From the NCBI GenBank assembly GCA_907163375.1, contig CAJQUW010000558.1, positions 124,001-188,000 of the forward strand: DNA of 64,000 nt, written 5' to 3'. Source of the stretch: Prostheceraeus crozeri. Its lineage: Eukaryota > Platyhelminthes > Polycladida > Euryleptidae. The notes below the pieces were generated by a model. It made no database searches and had not been told where the DNA came from. It was given only the letters and a program-made list of their open reading frames with translations. The translations under genes and the position numbers were made by a program. Positions 46,400 through 59,907 of this stretch are shown here, one piece after another; positions within the stretch are counted from its first letter, which is position 1, and every line of letters begins with the position of its first letter.

Positions 46400-47880
46400 A
46401 ATTTTGTCAATAATAACTCATGGCTTTTCAGTCAATTAGTGACGCGCATGTCAGGCTAAAATACTGCAAATTCCATTTATTGAAGTAGAAGTAGCAACCG
46501 TGCCACTTTCGGTTGCAAGGAATTCAACGTGGCTCAAGAGTAAACGACAAAATCGCTGTTCGCGCAGCAGTAAAAAAGCCACATGCTTCCAAAATAGATG
46601 CATCTTACTTAAGGAGGGCGTACATGTGGCCTTGCTAGGTTTTGACATTAAATGAAATATAAGTTTGAAGTTCACATTTGTTACCATAGAACAAATCTGA
46701 TTCAAAAAAATTGACAAATATCCGGATTCTGAGTTTATTTCTAGCGCTACCAAACCTATCTAGGGGAGAAATAGCCCACAATTTTGCCTTTTTAGTCTTA
46801 CCTCCATGATACACTTTCATCAGATTTCGCATAAATATCCTATTGTTTGTGCAATAGTTATATTTGCCTTTTTAGCGACCGAAGTGAAATTCATCACATT
46901 GCCGAAAGATGACACGTGTTTTGCACGCACAACTCAAAGATATGTGCTCCATATACATAATGCATACCAATCGTGCTGACTTTGAGCAATTCATGCACAT
47001 GCTGTGCACGCATTCTTGCGAAAAGGCTGTAGTGAATATTTCTAACAATAGGCAACATTGCCCATTTTTTGTAGCCTTAACTTCAGAGTCCCGCAGCTTG
47101 ATCTTCTACACGTCTGCTCCAACTACTCGACGTGCGGTGTCGCTGATCATATGTATTGCAACTCCCCAAATGCTACGTGTGTAAAGGGGCAATAACGTGG
47201 TTGCAGCAGTGTTGCACCCAACTGCCGAACACTGAGCATGCCCGCATGTGACGTGGTGGAAGTGTAGGTAGCCTGTGATAAATGCAAGACGGGAACAAAA
47301 ATTAGGCCTACACTGAAGTTCATGCATATAGTCCGATATTCTTACAGTTGTACATTGATTAATTTTGTGCGCAGGCTAGGACTATAGGCTAACTTGCAGC
47401 CTACCTGTCATTTACAATGTAATTATGACAGAACAGGCTTACCGTTAGCATAATGCATAGAAAGTTGACTGACAAATTATTCAATTCGAAAATTTTAGCG
47501 TCGACGATGTTAATTGATCTCGCTTGCTGCAGTTGAGGGATATATGAGAACTACTCTCGAGGAATGCCTAATTAGCTGCGCTGAGGCTACATCCTGTCAG
47601 TTCACCCGTGAATCTTTAGTATAGGCTACCTTGCAACTCAGTAAGAAAACATTTAAATCAGATCTTATTATCATTTCATAAATTTTTGACAATGCTTGAA
47701 TTGATGGATTGCGTACCGACAATCAATTGTTATCAAGTACGATCCACATGCTTGGTTAAAATCATTACGCTAGTTGATTATAACTTCTTCCCACAAATCC
47801 GATTGTGCTATTGGTCAATCAGAAAATAAAACAAAAACAGCCATCAAAAACAATTTTATTAAGAAATATATACAGATAGA
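46400..47880. other. Intergenic DNA, nothing recognised
   Basis: Mixed AT-rich sequence with short ORFs on both strands. No motif, repeat or RNA gene was recognised. Confidence 0.45.
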
Positions 47881-47900
47881 AGATTATAGTTACATTTACA

Positions 47901-48290
47901 ATGAGACTTGATGCATCACCTTTCCGAAATCCTACAACCGAGGCGAGAGCAGCTGTTGTGGAGTCTTTGTCGAGATCGAAAGTCTCGGAAAAAGAACTAC
48001 AACCTGAGTCGTCCAGCACGATACAGCTGATTAAGGTATCCAAAACACCAAAACGTATTTTCAGGATTAGAACTCTTAATAATGAGGTAGACGTGAGACA
48101 TGGCGGGTCAGAAGTAAAGTAGTAACTAGGATGTATTGAAAAAGATTGCAACCTAGAGGAAATTCTTGGTGTGGAGATGACAGTTTGGAAGGAAAATAAA
48201 ACTAACACCATTAAATTAAAGAAGCATGTAGGTGACAGCTATGAAAGTATTATCGAGGGCAAAGATGGTGCCGAATATGAAAATCTAATG
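47901..48290 (+). pseudogene. Coding-like stretch with two adjacent in-frame stops, unrecognised
   Basis: ATG at 47901 opens 73 codons (MRLDASPFRNPTTEARAA ... HGGSEVK) before TAG TAA at 48120-48125. The same frame then continues as protein-like text (IEKDCNLEEILGVEMTVW ... GAEYENLM) to 48,287, where ATG|GTAAAT could be a donor. The composition is charged and soluble. The double stop suggests a decayed gene, though GAA|GTAAAG before the stops could be a weak donor. It lies upstream of the acidic minisatellite on the same strand, but the frames differ and no link is shown. Family unknown. Confidence 0.3.
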
Positions 48291-48493
48291 GTAAATGAAT
48301 GATTCAGGCTGATTTCATAGTTTATGACATTAGATATTTTTGGGCAAAATAATGAAGATGATCTCAATATTGCTTGCGAATTATGAAAGTTGCAAATAAT
48401 TAGAGATGATTATGGTATACACAGGATTCCTCAAAGCGACCAATGAAGGACTTGTAAAGCATAGTCGCTATATAGTACGGGTTCCACCACAGA

Positions 48494-49812
48494 GATGGTG
48501 ATGAGGATGATTGTCACTAAGCTAGAAATGATTTCAATAATATAGTTGGAGATGGTGATGAGGATGATTGTCACTAAGCTAGAAATGATTTCAATAATAT
48601 AGTTGGAGATGGTGATGAGGATGATTATGATAAAGCTGGAGATGGTGATGAGGATGATTGTCACTAAGCTAGAAATGATTTCAATAATATAGTTGGAGAT
48701 GATGATGAGGTATGATAAATCATGATCATGATGATTATCATGACAAAGTTTTGCAAGTGACACTGATGTTGTTTGAGATGATGAGTATGATTATGATCGA
48801 GTTAGAAATGATTACGATGTAGATGATGATTAAGATGATTGTCACTAAGCTAGAAATGATTACTATAATATGGTGGGAGATAATGATATGAGGATGATTA
48901 TGATGAGGCTGGAGATGGTGATGAGGACAGTTATGATGAAGCTGGAGATGGTGATGAGGATAGTTATGATGAAGCTGGAGATGGTGATGAGGATGATTGT
49001 TATGAAGCTGGAGATGGTGATGAGGATAGTTATGATGAAGCTGGAGATGGTGATGAGGATGATTGTTATGAAGCTGGAGATGGTGATGAGGATGATTGTT
49101 ATGAGAAAGCTGGAGATGGTGATGAGGATGATTGTTATGAAGAAGCTGGAGATGGTGATGAGGATGATTGTTATGAAGAAGCTGGAGATGGTGATGAGGA
49201 TGATTGTTATGATGAAGCTGGAGATGGTGATGAGGATGATTATGATAAAGCTGGAGATGGTGATGAGGATGATTGTTATGAAGCTGGAGATGGTGATGAG
49301 GATGATTGTTATGAAGCTGGAGATGGTGATGAGGATGATTGTTATGAAGCTGGAGATGGTGATGAGGATGATTGTTATGAAGCTGGAGATGGTGATGAGG
49401 ATGATTGTTATGAAGCTGGAGATGGTGATGGTGATGATTATGATAAATCTGGAGATGGTGATGAGGATGATTATGATAAAGCTGGAGATGGTGATGAGGA
49501 TGATTGTTATGAAGCTGGAGATGGTGATGAGGATGATTGTTATGAAGCTGGAGATGGTGATGGTGATGATTGTTATGAAGCTGGAGATGGTGATGGTGAT
49601 GATTATGATAAATCTGGAGATGGTGATGAGGATGATTGTTATGAAGCTGGAGATGGTGATGAGGATGATTGTTATGAAGCTGGAGATGGTGATGGTGATG
49701 ATTGTTATGAAGCTGGAGATGGTGATGGTGATGATTATGATAAATCTGGAGATGGTGATGAGGATGATTGTTATGAAGCTGGAGATGGTGATGATGAGGC
49801 TGGAGATGGTAT
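48494..49812. repeat. 33-bp minisatellite with 36- and 57-bp variants
   Basis: The basic unit is GCTGGAGATGGTGATGAGGA plus TGATTGTTATGAA (33 bp). At the left (48,494-48,720) it appears as a 57-bp unit with CACTAAGCTAGAAATGATTT and an AATATA tail. From 48,908 it is nearly continuous, with some 36-bp units (an extra GAA, AAA or GAT codon) and TATGATAAA variants. All length changes from 48,908 on are multiples of three. Confidence 0.95.
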
Positions 49813-49828
49813 TGATGATCTGATGTGA
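48887..49828 (+). CDS. Possible acidic repeat protein frame, no ATG
   Basis: The frame GCT GGA GAT GGT GAT GAG GAT GAT TGT TAT GAA gives AGDGDEDDCYE and variants, open for 314 codons to a TGA at 49826-49828, ending DDEAGDGIDDLM. It has no in-frame ATG and starts after a TGA at 48884. The other plus frame and the antisense frame are also open, as expected from a repeat with few stop triplets. Unit lengths remaining multiples of three is weak support for coding use. If real, it would need an upstream exon. Strongly acidic, Cys- and Tyr-spaced, no known family. Confidence 0.25.
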   Translation, partial: YEDDYDEAGDGDEDSYDEAGDGDEDSYDEAGDGDEDDCYEAGDGDEDSYDEAGDGDEDDCYEAGDGDEDDCYEKAGDGDEDDCYEEAGDGDEDDCYEEAGDGDEDDCYDEAGDGDEDDYDKAGDGDEDDCYEAGDGDEDDCYEAGDGDEDDCYEAGDGDEDDCYEAGDGDEDDCYEAGDGDGDDYDKSGDGDEDDYDKAGDGDEDDCYEAGDGDEDDCYEAGDGDGDDCYEAGDGDGDDYDKSGDGDEDDCYEAGDGDEDDCYEAGDGDGDDCYEAGDGDGDDYDKSGDGDEDDCYEAGDGDDEAGDGIDDLM

Positions 49829-49829
49829 A

Positions 49830-51276
49830 TTCTCAAGAATCATCAACCACACGGAATTGAAAAATATTTTAGATGACATTTTAAGAATACTGTTTGAAAG
49901 GAGTCAATAATGATTGATACTGCACACTGCATGTTATTTTATTCGACTACTATCTGCTGCTATCAGTGTACAAGAATAGAAGCAGATATTACTTCATGCA
50001 TCTAAGCATCGTCTCCTTTCAAACAATGTTTTGATGAGGATATCTAGGACTAGCGATAAATGTGATGGAACATGGAAACGAATAATGAAAGGAGGAGAAT
50101 AACATTTGAAGATTTTAATGCAACTGATCATCATGTGGTTGCATGTCTTGCTACTTCCTTGACAATATGAAATTCATTGCGTAATGACAATGAAGATTTT
50201 AAAAATGCATCTGGCAGGACTCCGAAATCAAAGATTGATTTCATTATAAACTAAGTATCTAGCTATTTCATAAAACACGTATGTGAATATAATGATGCTA
50301 TTTCTCACACATATTGAAGTATTCTCTGTCATTTTCTACATTACTTTGTTGATTTTTCTCTCTGGGGAAAATACTGTATCATCAATAGACTTGTGTTCAG
50401 ATCTTTCACCTCCGTCATTAATAGATTAAGTTCAAATCATCCTAATATCATTCATACCATCATATTCCATTGATTGCTGAAAAAGTACACTTTGATATGT
50501 TGATAATTATGAAAAGACTGCAATAAAGAAAAGCATGAAAAATAACAAAAGAAGGAGAATGAATAAAGGGGAATGGATATCCTAAAAGACATAAAAAGGC
50601 GCCAGACAATCAAATGATTATTTTACACAAGTCATTAAAAAACATTCTTGTACAAAAAGAGCGAAAATCATAATGCAATACAAAAAATTTGATGACAAAA
50701 AGTACAGTATCCAGCTTTGTTGATTCTCTTTCATAAAACGATATCAACGATTATGAAATATCAAAAACTTCTTATGAACTTCATCGCAGCAAATTCATGG
50801 TTGATATAAACAAGTTAGTAATAATAATATATCGGTTTACAAATGAATCAGCGCGTCTCATATTCCAAGCCTTAAATTTCCTAATAAACATCACTGTCAT
50901 ATCTTACACGACAATGTTTTCCCGTACAGCATCACGCATGATAATATCTAGCGACAACGAGATCTCTTACAGCAAGTGACGCTTTCATTAAATACTCTGC
51001 ATTAGGAATGTCCTAGCTTCAATGAAGTTTACTATTTACTAAATTATCTTTGCATGCAGTATGATGCCCAATGTTCGTCAAGACATCAAGAAAATAAATT
51101 CACGATTCCGTTAACTTTGAATTGATGCAATGAAGTTCATGGAGCGCATAAAATCAATGATCATCAATCACAGGTGTCTGTTAAGACATTGAAAGCACTG
51201 AGCACACTTGTCTTTTTAATCGATATAAACCCGCTTGGGACATAGAAATCGACCGCTTTGATTGCCATGAGGGGAG
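49830..51276. other. AT-rich 3' flank of the minus-strand gene
   Basis: No coding sequence recognised. The 3' UTR of the minus-strand gene should occupy its right end: an ATTAAA on the minus strand (complement of 51215-51220) lies about 57 nt after the stop codon. Confidence 0.4.
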
Positions 51277-51353
51277 TTATCTGACGATATAGCCGAGTTG
51301 CTTTGCTCGCCGGTAGGGATTGTTTACTGAGTGTGATGGGGGAGGATAGGAAC
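51277..51353 (-). CDS. Terminal coding exon of an unrecognised minus-strand gene
   Basis: A strong acceptor (TTGCTTTTCTTTGCAG) ends at 51354. In phase 1 the exon reads SYPPPSHSVNNPYRRAKQLG and then YIVR to a TAA at 51277-51279. With the 1-base overhang of the exon ending at 53236 this is exactly 26 codons. The phase match, the acceptor and the sensible C-terminus support it. The upstream partner is the 53.2-53.5 kb exon. I do not recognise the protein. Confidence 0.55.
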
Positions 51354-53235
51354 CTGCAAAGAAAAGCAACATGAAGAACGTCGATGAAAGAAATGATATT
51401 CGATGGAGCATTTATAGATACAGTCGTGAGAAATTAAATCAGCGTTGTAATTAATTCTCGATTGACACCTTGACTGACTACTATGGCATTCCGACTAAAG
51501 GTGCATTCACACCGGACGCGGCGCGGCAGGTAAGAATGTTCCTTAAGATAGCCGTCTTGTAACAGCAATGAATAAATGCTGTTTGAAATGATAATTAAAT
51601 GTATAGCTGCACGTAAATTGAAAAACGGATCTGAAAACTAGTTTATCAAGTTTCAGGAATCATCAACAAGTTTTATTCACTTGTGTCAATTTTTTTCAAT
51701 TATAATTATATTCACGACATGTGACATGCATGTGACATGGAGGCATGTCTAGAGTTTGAATTTTATCGCATATGAAAGTGCGCAATAAGTTTCACTGCGA
51801 TTGGCAGAAGCGTCGAATAGTTCTATGTTCTCTTATAATCAAATTCTAAAAAATCAGGAAAAGAGTTTTAGGGCCTAAAACATGCTATTAAATTTGTGCA
51901 ACTTACTCTATGATCTGTACTATTCAAAATGTGCAGTGGAATTTTGCTTTCTGATATCTCCATTAATGGACTATAGGAAATAGAATACCAGCAATCCATG
52001 GCACACAAACTTTCATTATGACGAAAATCAGATGAATGTGACATAGTCAATCTTTGTATCCCGCTGAGAGGTATTTTCCAAGGTGCGAAAGGGTTCGGGC
52101 CACGTCCCTTAAATACACAAATTCTCAGAATGTTAGGCACTCTTAGGAAGAATGGATACAAGGTAGATCTTTAAATTATTACTACACTGCAAAGATTTTA
52201 CTTTAAAAAAAGAACAACAAGACCTGCATATGCATTCCAAATTATGATTGACTAATGGACTAATATACATCACGTGTTAAGAAAGTTATATTTGGGCATG
52301 ACCACAAAGCTTCTATTGGATGATAAGTGAGCAAAATCTGCTGCTCAAAGAATCCATCAGTGTTTTATAAGTATGTTTTTGCAATAGCGATGCAATCTTT
52401 CATAAAAATCGTTTTTAGCATCATCGAGGATCACTTAAATGCTCACTTTCACTAGAGATGTCACCCAGTCGAGTCCACATCCGGCAATAGGCTTCACACT
52501 AACATCCTAGATTTTGCAAAAAAACAACATTACGAATTCAATTATCTTCATTTCTTCGTAAACAGAACATTAAAAGATCCACTTTAATGGACATTCGTGC
52601 ACCTTAGGAGAATAGTGCGTTCTTTTAACATTATTTATTCCTTCCATTTATTTAGCAAAGATGACATTTATATTTGTCATCCGCCTCAAAAGGACATCAC
52701 TTTGTTTCCGTAATTGATCAATCTGATTATGGATTTGAATTATCTCCAGAGGCTTGGTTTCCAACATCATTAACTAGTAGATCAGCTATAAAATCTCAGG
52801 TACTAAAGCAAACAAAAATGGTTTATATTTGATTTTTAAGGCAAGATTTGCAATTTTGACATCTCTCAAAAATTATGACGTCATTGAAATGGAATGCCAC
52901 ATCAAGCATTGACATTTTGAAACAATATTGAAGTTCCTTGCATTGTGCAATGTTTTTAGATACATGTGCTACTGCAAAGCTGAAAATGATGGAGATCGGT
53001 AGGTACTCGACACTACCGCCAAGCAATATGAAGCTGCAAAAGTGCCAAACATTCTGAGAATTAGTGCAGGTGGACCAGTCAATTAGTACATAACTCAAGG
53101 GCCTCGCTAGGTCTGCACGAGATGACTAGTCGAGTGCCCTGGGTTCTCCGTGTCAAAAACATCTTTCAATAGGCTTGGGATGGGTCTGGCATTTGAAAAA
53201 TCATCCGGTCATATAATCTGCAGTAAATGACGTAC

Positions 53236-53473
53236 CCCAGTTGGTGGTGCGCGCGTGTTGATGCTCGTCCCCCTCGTCGAGGCTTTGGTGCTGGATCTGC
53301 GCATGGCCCGAGGCCACACCGGCCCCGATACCGCTGCCCCTGACGTCGAGATTGAGGAGTACCCCTGCACGGATTCCCAACGGGGTTGAGCTGCGCCGAC
53401 CAAACGGCGTGTCCGCGCGGAAGGAGTGAGTTGTGGAGGGGCGATTGTCGGGGATGGGATAGGGGACCGCAGG
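53236..53473 (-). CDS. Internal coding exon of the same unrecognised gene
   Basis: Acceptor CTCTGATTTGCAG and donor ACTGGG|GTACGT bound a GC-rich 238-bp exon in an AT-rich setting. In phase 0 it reads PAVPYPIPDNRPSTTHSFRA, then TPFGRRSSTPLGIRAGVLLN, and ends HARTTNW plus one base. The frame is open throughout. A second open frame (SPIPSPTIAPPQLTPSART) exists, but only the first fits both neighbouring exons. The sequence looks disordered, with Ser/Arg/Pro stretches and an acidic patch (LDEGDEHQH). Function unknown. Confidence 0.65.
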
Positions 53474-56400
53474 CTGCAAATCAGAGAACAACAAATGTAG
53501 AGATGAAGAGAAAAGCTGAAATAATAGAACAACAGAGGCTAGGCGACAGTATTGGGTCAGCGTAGCGCGATAACAGCTGCAGCGTGCGGACTCGAACTTA
53601 CTTCTGTGGGGCAGACCAAGAGAAGGAAGAAAGACGCAGTTAGCAATCATCGAAATGGTCATTATCAATTCATAATACGTAATTCAACTGAGACGAGAAC
53701 GTGTTCACATTTGCATCATGCAATTCTCGATGTCTACAAGTTCTTCCAGTGAATTCGAAAAAATGCACAGGTCTCAACATGTTAAATGGAAATGTCCATC
53801 CGTGGAACAAAATTATACAACAAGAAATGTATTTTATTACGTTATTTCCAGCTTTCCTGAAGCAGCAAATTACAGCATTGTTATGACATAAATGATTTAA
53901 ACCTTTACTGATAATGCATTTTATTATTAGGCCTAAATGTACGGTAGATCTACTGTGCAGATAAAATTGTCTCATCAATTACAAACTGGCATAGAAGGGA
54001 AGTGTGAGGATTCTTGCCATGAAAATGTTGTATACATCAATAACATTTTCTATTTCATGGCTCTGAGAGATAAGTTTTATTGGAGAATTTATTTACAAAT
54101 TCTTTCATAAAATCTGCATGGAAAAATGTATTTTCCTAATTTATCTTTCTTTAAAAGGCTTTTGTGAAAGAATTTCCAAAGTTATGTATTTCTACTAGTA
54201 CTATCAGTAAATTGGAATGTTGAGTGACAGTCAGAAACCGCTCAATTATCACGACTTGTATTTCATTATCCTTTCAGTCGTGCTTGAGAGTGTGATGTCG
54301 AAAAGCCCGATGTTCTACATTTTTACGCTGAGGACAGTTGTGCCATGTTGTATAAGACCGAGCAATACACAGCTCAATATTTACAATATTAAAAACCCTG
54401 CAACGACATCTGCAATATAAATTGTTTTTAGTATTCTAACACCTAAATCTCTACATATATCCGAAAATTATGGGATGAAAATATATGCGCAATATTTCTT
54501 ATTGAATAGATGACTCAGAGCTCCATGAAATTACAACGATGTCTTAACAGATTACTCAGGAATTAGGGATAAATCAAAAGTTCTCGATAGCGCAGAAAAT
54601 ACGCTTCAAATATTCCTCTAAACTTATTTTTAAAAGACAAGCTCACCATCGACTAAGAAACTATATGATGTCAGAATTTCTTGAGTTTCCATGACAAATG
54701 AATATAGTTTAGTTTACAAGACGTTTTGCTTTCTGAACGATAAACTAATGCTCGAATGAAAGTTATTCGATGCCTTAAGTGACTTAAATTGATGCGGTTT
54801 TGACAGATCACTAAGGAAACAAGATGCATCTGAGCCATGGATTGGTTGGAGTACGGAGCTGAGGAGCTTCTATTGATTCTGTAACCATTTGAATTAGTTA
54901 TTATTTCTTTATTGGCTTATTGGGTGACAATTATTCACTCAATTTCTCGTAAATAACGTGCAAGTGCATAACTGTCAACTGTCACACATTTACTGACATT
55001 GAACACTTCTGCGAATTATTGCGATGAAAATGATTGTAATGACATTTTTCTTTCAGGCTTCAAAAGTTAAGGCAGATCAGAATGAATGCAAAATTTCTTT
55101 ATAAATGACACGTATTTGTGTATGTGAGAGTTAGAATTTCGCCGTTTTGTCAAAGCGTTTCCCCATTTGTAATTTGTACAAACAATATAATACGTAGCAA
55201 ACGGGAAGAAGTTAGGTGTGTTCTTGAAATGTTTTCTTAGCAGGCGGCATTTCAAGTGATGAAGACGTTTTATTTCACCATCCACAAAAGCGTTCCAATC
55301 TGCTATCTAAGCATGCAAAGAAGAAATGCTCTTATTCCAATCTCTGCATGATTCCTACTCATTGCGTTTTGCAACATTCGTGTGGTGGAAAACAAACCGC
55401 CTCCCCTATGTTGGCATAATTTCAACGGTTTCAACATAAGCTTCTTCAACTCATCTTTTACCACAATGCAGAGACAGAAAGCATAATTTGAATATAAAAA
55501 AAATACGATAATTGTCAACTACTGGCTTAAAGTCAATGTAATGCAAGCAAGTTAGTTTGATAAAAGTATGTTAAAGCACTAATGTGAATTCCAGAAATAT
55601 TTTCTACATCTACAGAATGGTAATATTTCATTAATTTTGTGCTGATGACAAAATTGACATTTCATCACATCCCATAAGTTTTAACATTTGTGATATCTCT
55701 TAGTTGCATACAGTGAGTCATTAATATTAATTATTATGAATGCTTATAACATTTTGAACAAAATAAAATGCAACTGAAACTGAATTTGCAAGTAAATCTC
55801 CTTAATTTACAATCAATGTTTTCAGTGTGAAGACACTTAATGATTCCCTAAACAATTAGAGTTGATGAGAAAATACAATTCCATCAGCCATTAATCTAGA
55901 TATCGATGCGAGGTCCACATATACACTAGCAACAACATTCTATGATCAAAATATCTTGAATTAGATAAAAGAAGCATTTTCCTGGTATTGATTGTTATAA
56001 CACTTCCATTTGTAGGAAGTCTAATCACGCTATAACTCGTGTAATCTATATTGCTTCCATTCCTTCCTGGATATAAGTCATTCATTAATCACTCGGTTCG
56101 AGATGTGAGCTTTAAGGTTTTCACTTACAAAAACATGCATCGTTTCATCGTTTCATGTGAGTTCACTTGATTTTGCTGATCTCTTGCATAGACAATGAAC
56201 TCATGGCATTTCGAAAGTTTCCCACTTATACATTTAAAGAAAGTGTGGCATCATGCTTCATCGATAACATGATTTTTCACCACGACAATGTAGACTACAC
56301 CATTTCCTAGGAAGTGAATTCCGTTCAATTGTGAATACAAAGAAATGAATGAACTAAACATTTCTCCCAGTGTATCACTTAAGCCAGATTAAAATCATTA

Positions 56401-56606
56401 GAAATATCAAGTAATACAAACGTGCAAGAAGTTTAGAACTAAATGAAAGTATCAGAGAATCAACAAATTAGTTAATGAAACATTTTGGGAAGAACTAATT
56501 TCTTGATGTCATACTATCAAAAACTTCTTCTTGAGATGTATTTCTTGTCACGCAAAACATCAAACAATATCAGAGATAGTGGCAAAAGGGCCTTCATTAA
56601 AAATCA

Positions 56607-56716
56607 TATTTCAAGGTGGGAAATTGAAGTAATTGAAATGCTGTTGTTTTTGTTTTTTGTTCTTAAAAACACCCAACAACAGCATTTCGATTACTTCAAT
56701 TTCCCACCTTGAAATA
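56607..56716. repeat. Long hairpin with 42-bp arms and a 26-nt loop
   Basis: The left arm 56607-56648 starts TATTTCAAGGTGGGAAATTG. The right arm 56675-56716 is its reverse complement with one mismatch. The loop is T-rich. ATATCAGAGATAG occurs just outside both arms (~56,567 and ~56,715). It could be a microRNA-like or siRNA hairpin, a young fold-back insertion, or an inverted duplication made at replication. Confidence 0.85.
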
Positions 56717-59700
56717 TCAGAGATAGAAATAGATTGTGCTGAATTATCATTTAGCAGTCGCAGTCTGACTTGAGATTCATTTCTTTCCTACATCCTAGCC
56801 TAGCTATAGAGATGGCCGTTGCCTGCTTACAGCATGGACTTCTAGCATCAAATCTATGTCACAATGCAAGTCTGCCAACCTATTTGAATTGCAATGTTCA
56901 TTCAAAAATGTTCACTTGTCTGATTGATTCAAGTCTCTTGTCTCTCTTGCTTGATAATCGCATATGTTTGTGATCAATCCAATTATCTGAATTGATGACA
57001 TGAGTGATCACAAAACAGTATGAGAAACATCTTTCATTAAAAAACATCAACATCGGTCATGTGTTATCATGTCAACTCAATCCACTTTAGCTAAATAATA
57101 AAGAAAAGTCATTTCTCTTTAAAATCAACCAAAATCGATGGCAGGGATGAAAATCAGGGATAATTTGAGAAATTTCTTAATTGATGTGAATATCACATGG
57201 AAAGCAGACACCCTGAAGTGATACAAGGAGTGCTGTTGAAAAACACGGTACAACATCCGTTACTCTTATTTGGAGCGTGTTCTTGTCTGACTTAAATTTC
57301 AATATTATCTGCTTCCTATGAGTCTCTTGTCTGTCTCATTATTTGGATTCGATATTCTACAACTTCAGATGATAATAACTTCATATTACTAGTATATAAA
57401 GATTAGTGATTGCAAAACTAAAAAACAATTAAATGATAAAACGAGCAAGTTGAAATAATGTTCAGGTTAGATTTCTTTAGACACCGATAATATAGTCGTG
57501 CATTGATTAACACATATGAGTTAGAAGTAATATAATAATGAATGAATGTGATAACTTGAAACATAATATTGATAATTCATGAAGTAATAGATAACAATTT
57601 TCAATCATACCGTAAAAGTTTACACTGCAAATATGATAGGAAAGTTAAGAAAAATCATGTAGGATCGAGTTCGTTACAGAATAAAACAGAATGAGGACAA
57701 TCAAACAAAAGTACACACAGCATCGACCCGTGGACTTAGGAAATTGCTACAGACAAACAACATTGTACAATATTCCATACATAGCTGCTTTGAGAATGTG
57801 ATCTGCAAGGTATGTCATTTGCAGGAGTGGCAAAACATTTTGTCTGCAGCTAGATTTGTTCGATTAGCTTGTAAGATGCATTTCTGCAAGCCTTGAACAT
57901 TCAGGACTTTCGTGAGATCCTTATGAGTCACTGGATCTCGAAAATCTTTCGAGTGCCATCATTGCAATGAGTCGTACAGGACTATGTTTATCTTACTTTA
58001 CTTATCTATACTCCCATAGCAAATTTTCGAAGACCATCGTATTTCAAATCTCGTTTTATATGCTAGTTATTTCATTCACGGTGTCCGCGCCAGATTGACT
58101 TTGAAGTTCAAGATCTTTCAAAGTTTTCAGCATATATATTAGTAGTAGTAATCGTATATTTGTATAAAAATGAAAATCATAATGGACATGTACACAATAC
58201 ACACTGGCAATACACAGAAAAAGAAGACATAAGGAAGTTAACTTCGTATTCAGTATTATATTCATGGTTTCAAGGTCAGACTTCCTCGAAATTCCAGTTT
58301 TTAGTCAGCCGTTATCAATTCATGGACATCAAAGTGAAAAAGGACAGTTCACCATCAATATACGATGAATTTCCGACTCTCACAACTTTGAATTTCTTCG
58401 AAGAATGAGAAAATTTCCGAAAACACAAAAAATACAAGATTCATTACAGCTAAAAGCATAAATTATACAATGAAATTCAAACTTCTTGCATACAATTTTG
58501 TGCGACATAACTATATACTTCATGATAAATACCCAAATGCGAGCTGTATTTAGGTAATAACACTAATACTCTGCGTTATCCTTATTTTTCTGCTAGCTTT
58601 ACGATAATAGGTTAAATATGTAATCAAGAAAATATTTTATCAGATGTTTTCACATATTCTACAATTACAACAGCAAAACGGACCACCGAAATGATGTCGA
58701 AGTATAATCGCTGCTCATGCCTTCCAATCGTGTCACACAGTAACGTGCCAGGCGTCATTTGAAAGCTTACATTCTCAGCTTTCAAATAAGCTGTGATGAG
58801 CTTGTATCCGCTCTTGTGTTTTCTGGACAGTTGTTAAAACATGATTATCGCTCTATTTACAAATCGTTCGTTTTCAATAAGAAAACATGCGAGTATGATG
58901 ATGAATTAGACATGAAGAGAACGAGTTAATTGACATCAGTCAACCAGGAAAGAAATTAGGAGATCATGAGGTTATCACAAAATCGCAATTCTATTGGCTG
59001 TAAATTTTATCTTCTCACTATTTCTTCAAAAGATGTCTAGTATCTTCAGAATCCTCACCATGTGATGAGAAAGCGCCTGCAAGTTTTATTCAAATCAATC
59101 AAGACGTTCTTTTTCAAACGTCTTGCATCCTTTTCTCATTGCTGCAAAATTCTATTCACTGAATGCACGACCATCAGTGATGAACATGACGCGGAGAATA
59201 AAGACACGTCTTCGCTAATTGTTTGTGAGCAACCGTGCATCGAGAATGTGACATTTTCAGCCAATACCGTTGCAGTAACGATTTTGTGATGAATCTACGA
59301 CATTATTATTTCTTTACTGGCCGACCGATTTCCATGAGCAATCAAAAGAAAGCTCAGAAGATGCTCGTTCTCCCTGTGTCTGTATCATGCTGTTGTGCGA
59401 CGCGATTGGAGGGTGTGAGAATCGAATGAATTTCGACATCATTTTGGTTCGTCTCTTATGATCAACTCCATAACAATGCAGCCATGATGATAATGCATTA
59501 CATATATTCATCAACAAATAGTTAAATACATGCAACCCACCTCATCGACATGTAGAATCAATTAATATCAATCATTAGAGGAGTAAATGAAACTGGGATT
59601 TCATGAGTTATCAAAGTCATGTATTATTTTTGTCATCGAAAAACAACTTTTGTTCATATTTCAAAGCTTGATATTCAAAGTCACAGTTTTCAAGTTTTCT

Positions 59701-59907
59701 TCTCAAATTCAATTTCGCGGACACCCTGTTCATTTGATGTATTTCCACGATTGTAAAGCTATAGGTTGCCAACATGCGTGCAGGTCATCATAGTCATTGT
59801 ATCAGTCTTTCATCATCTGATTGCATGAATTCAAGAGTATTCAATTTCTGATGCATATTACTGCAGCTGGACCTTTGAGGCCCACTCAGTGGTCGCTACC
59901 CAAGACT

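Noticed and set aside
48863-49879. 338-codon minus ORF and 317-codon plus ORF (Ile/Thr-rich and Met-rich) over the 33-bp minisatellite
   Set aside because: Shadow frames of the repeat with highly biased composition; no sign of use.
53201-53668. 155-codon minus ORF running beyond the 53.2-53.5 kb exon
   Set aside because: The flanks outside the splice sites are AT-rich intron-like sequence; the splice-bounded part in the phase that fits its neighbours explains the coding signal.
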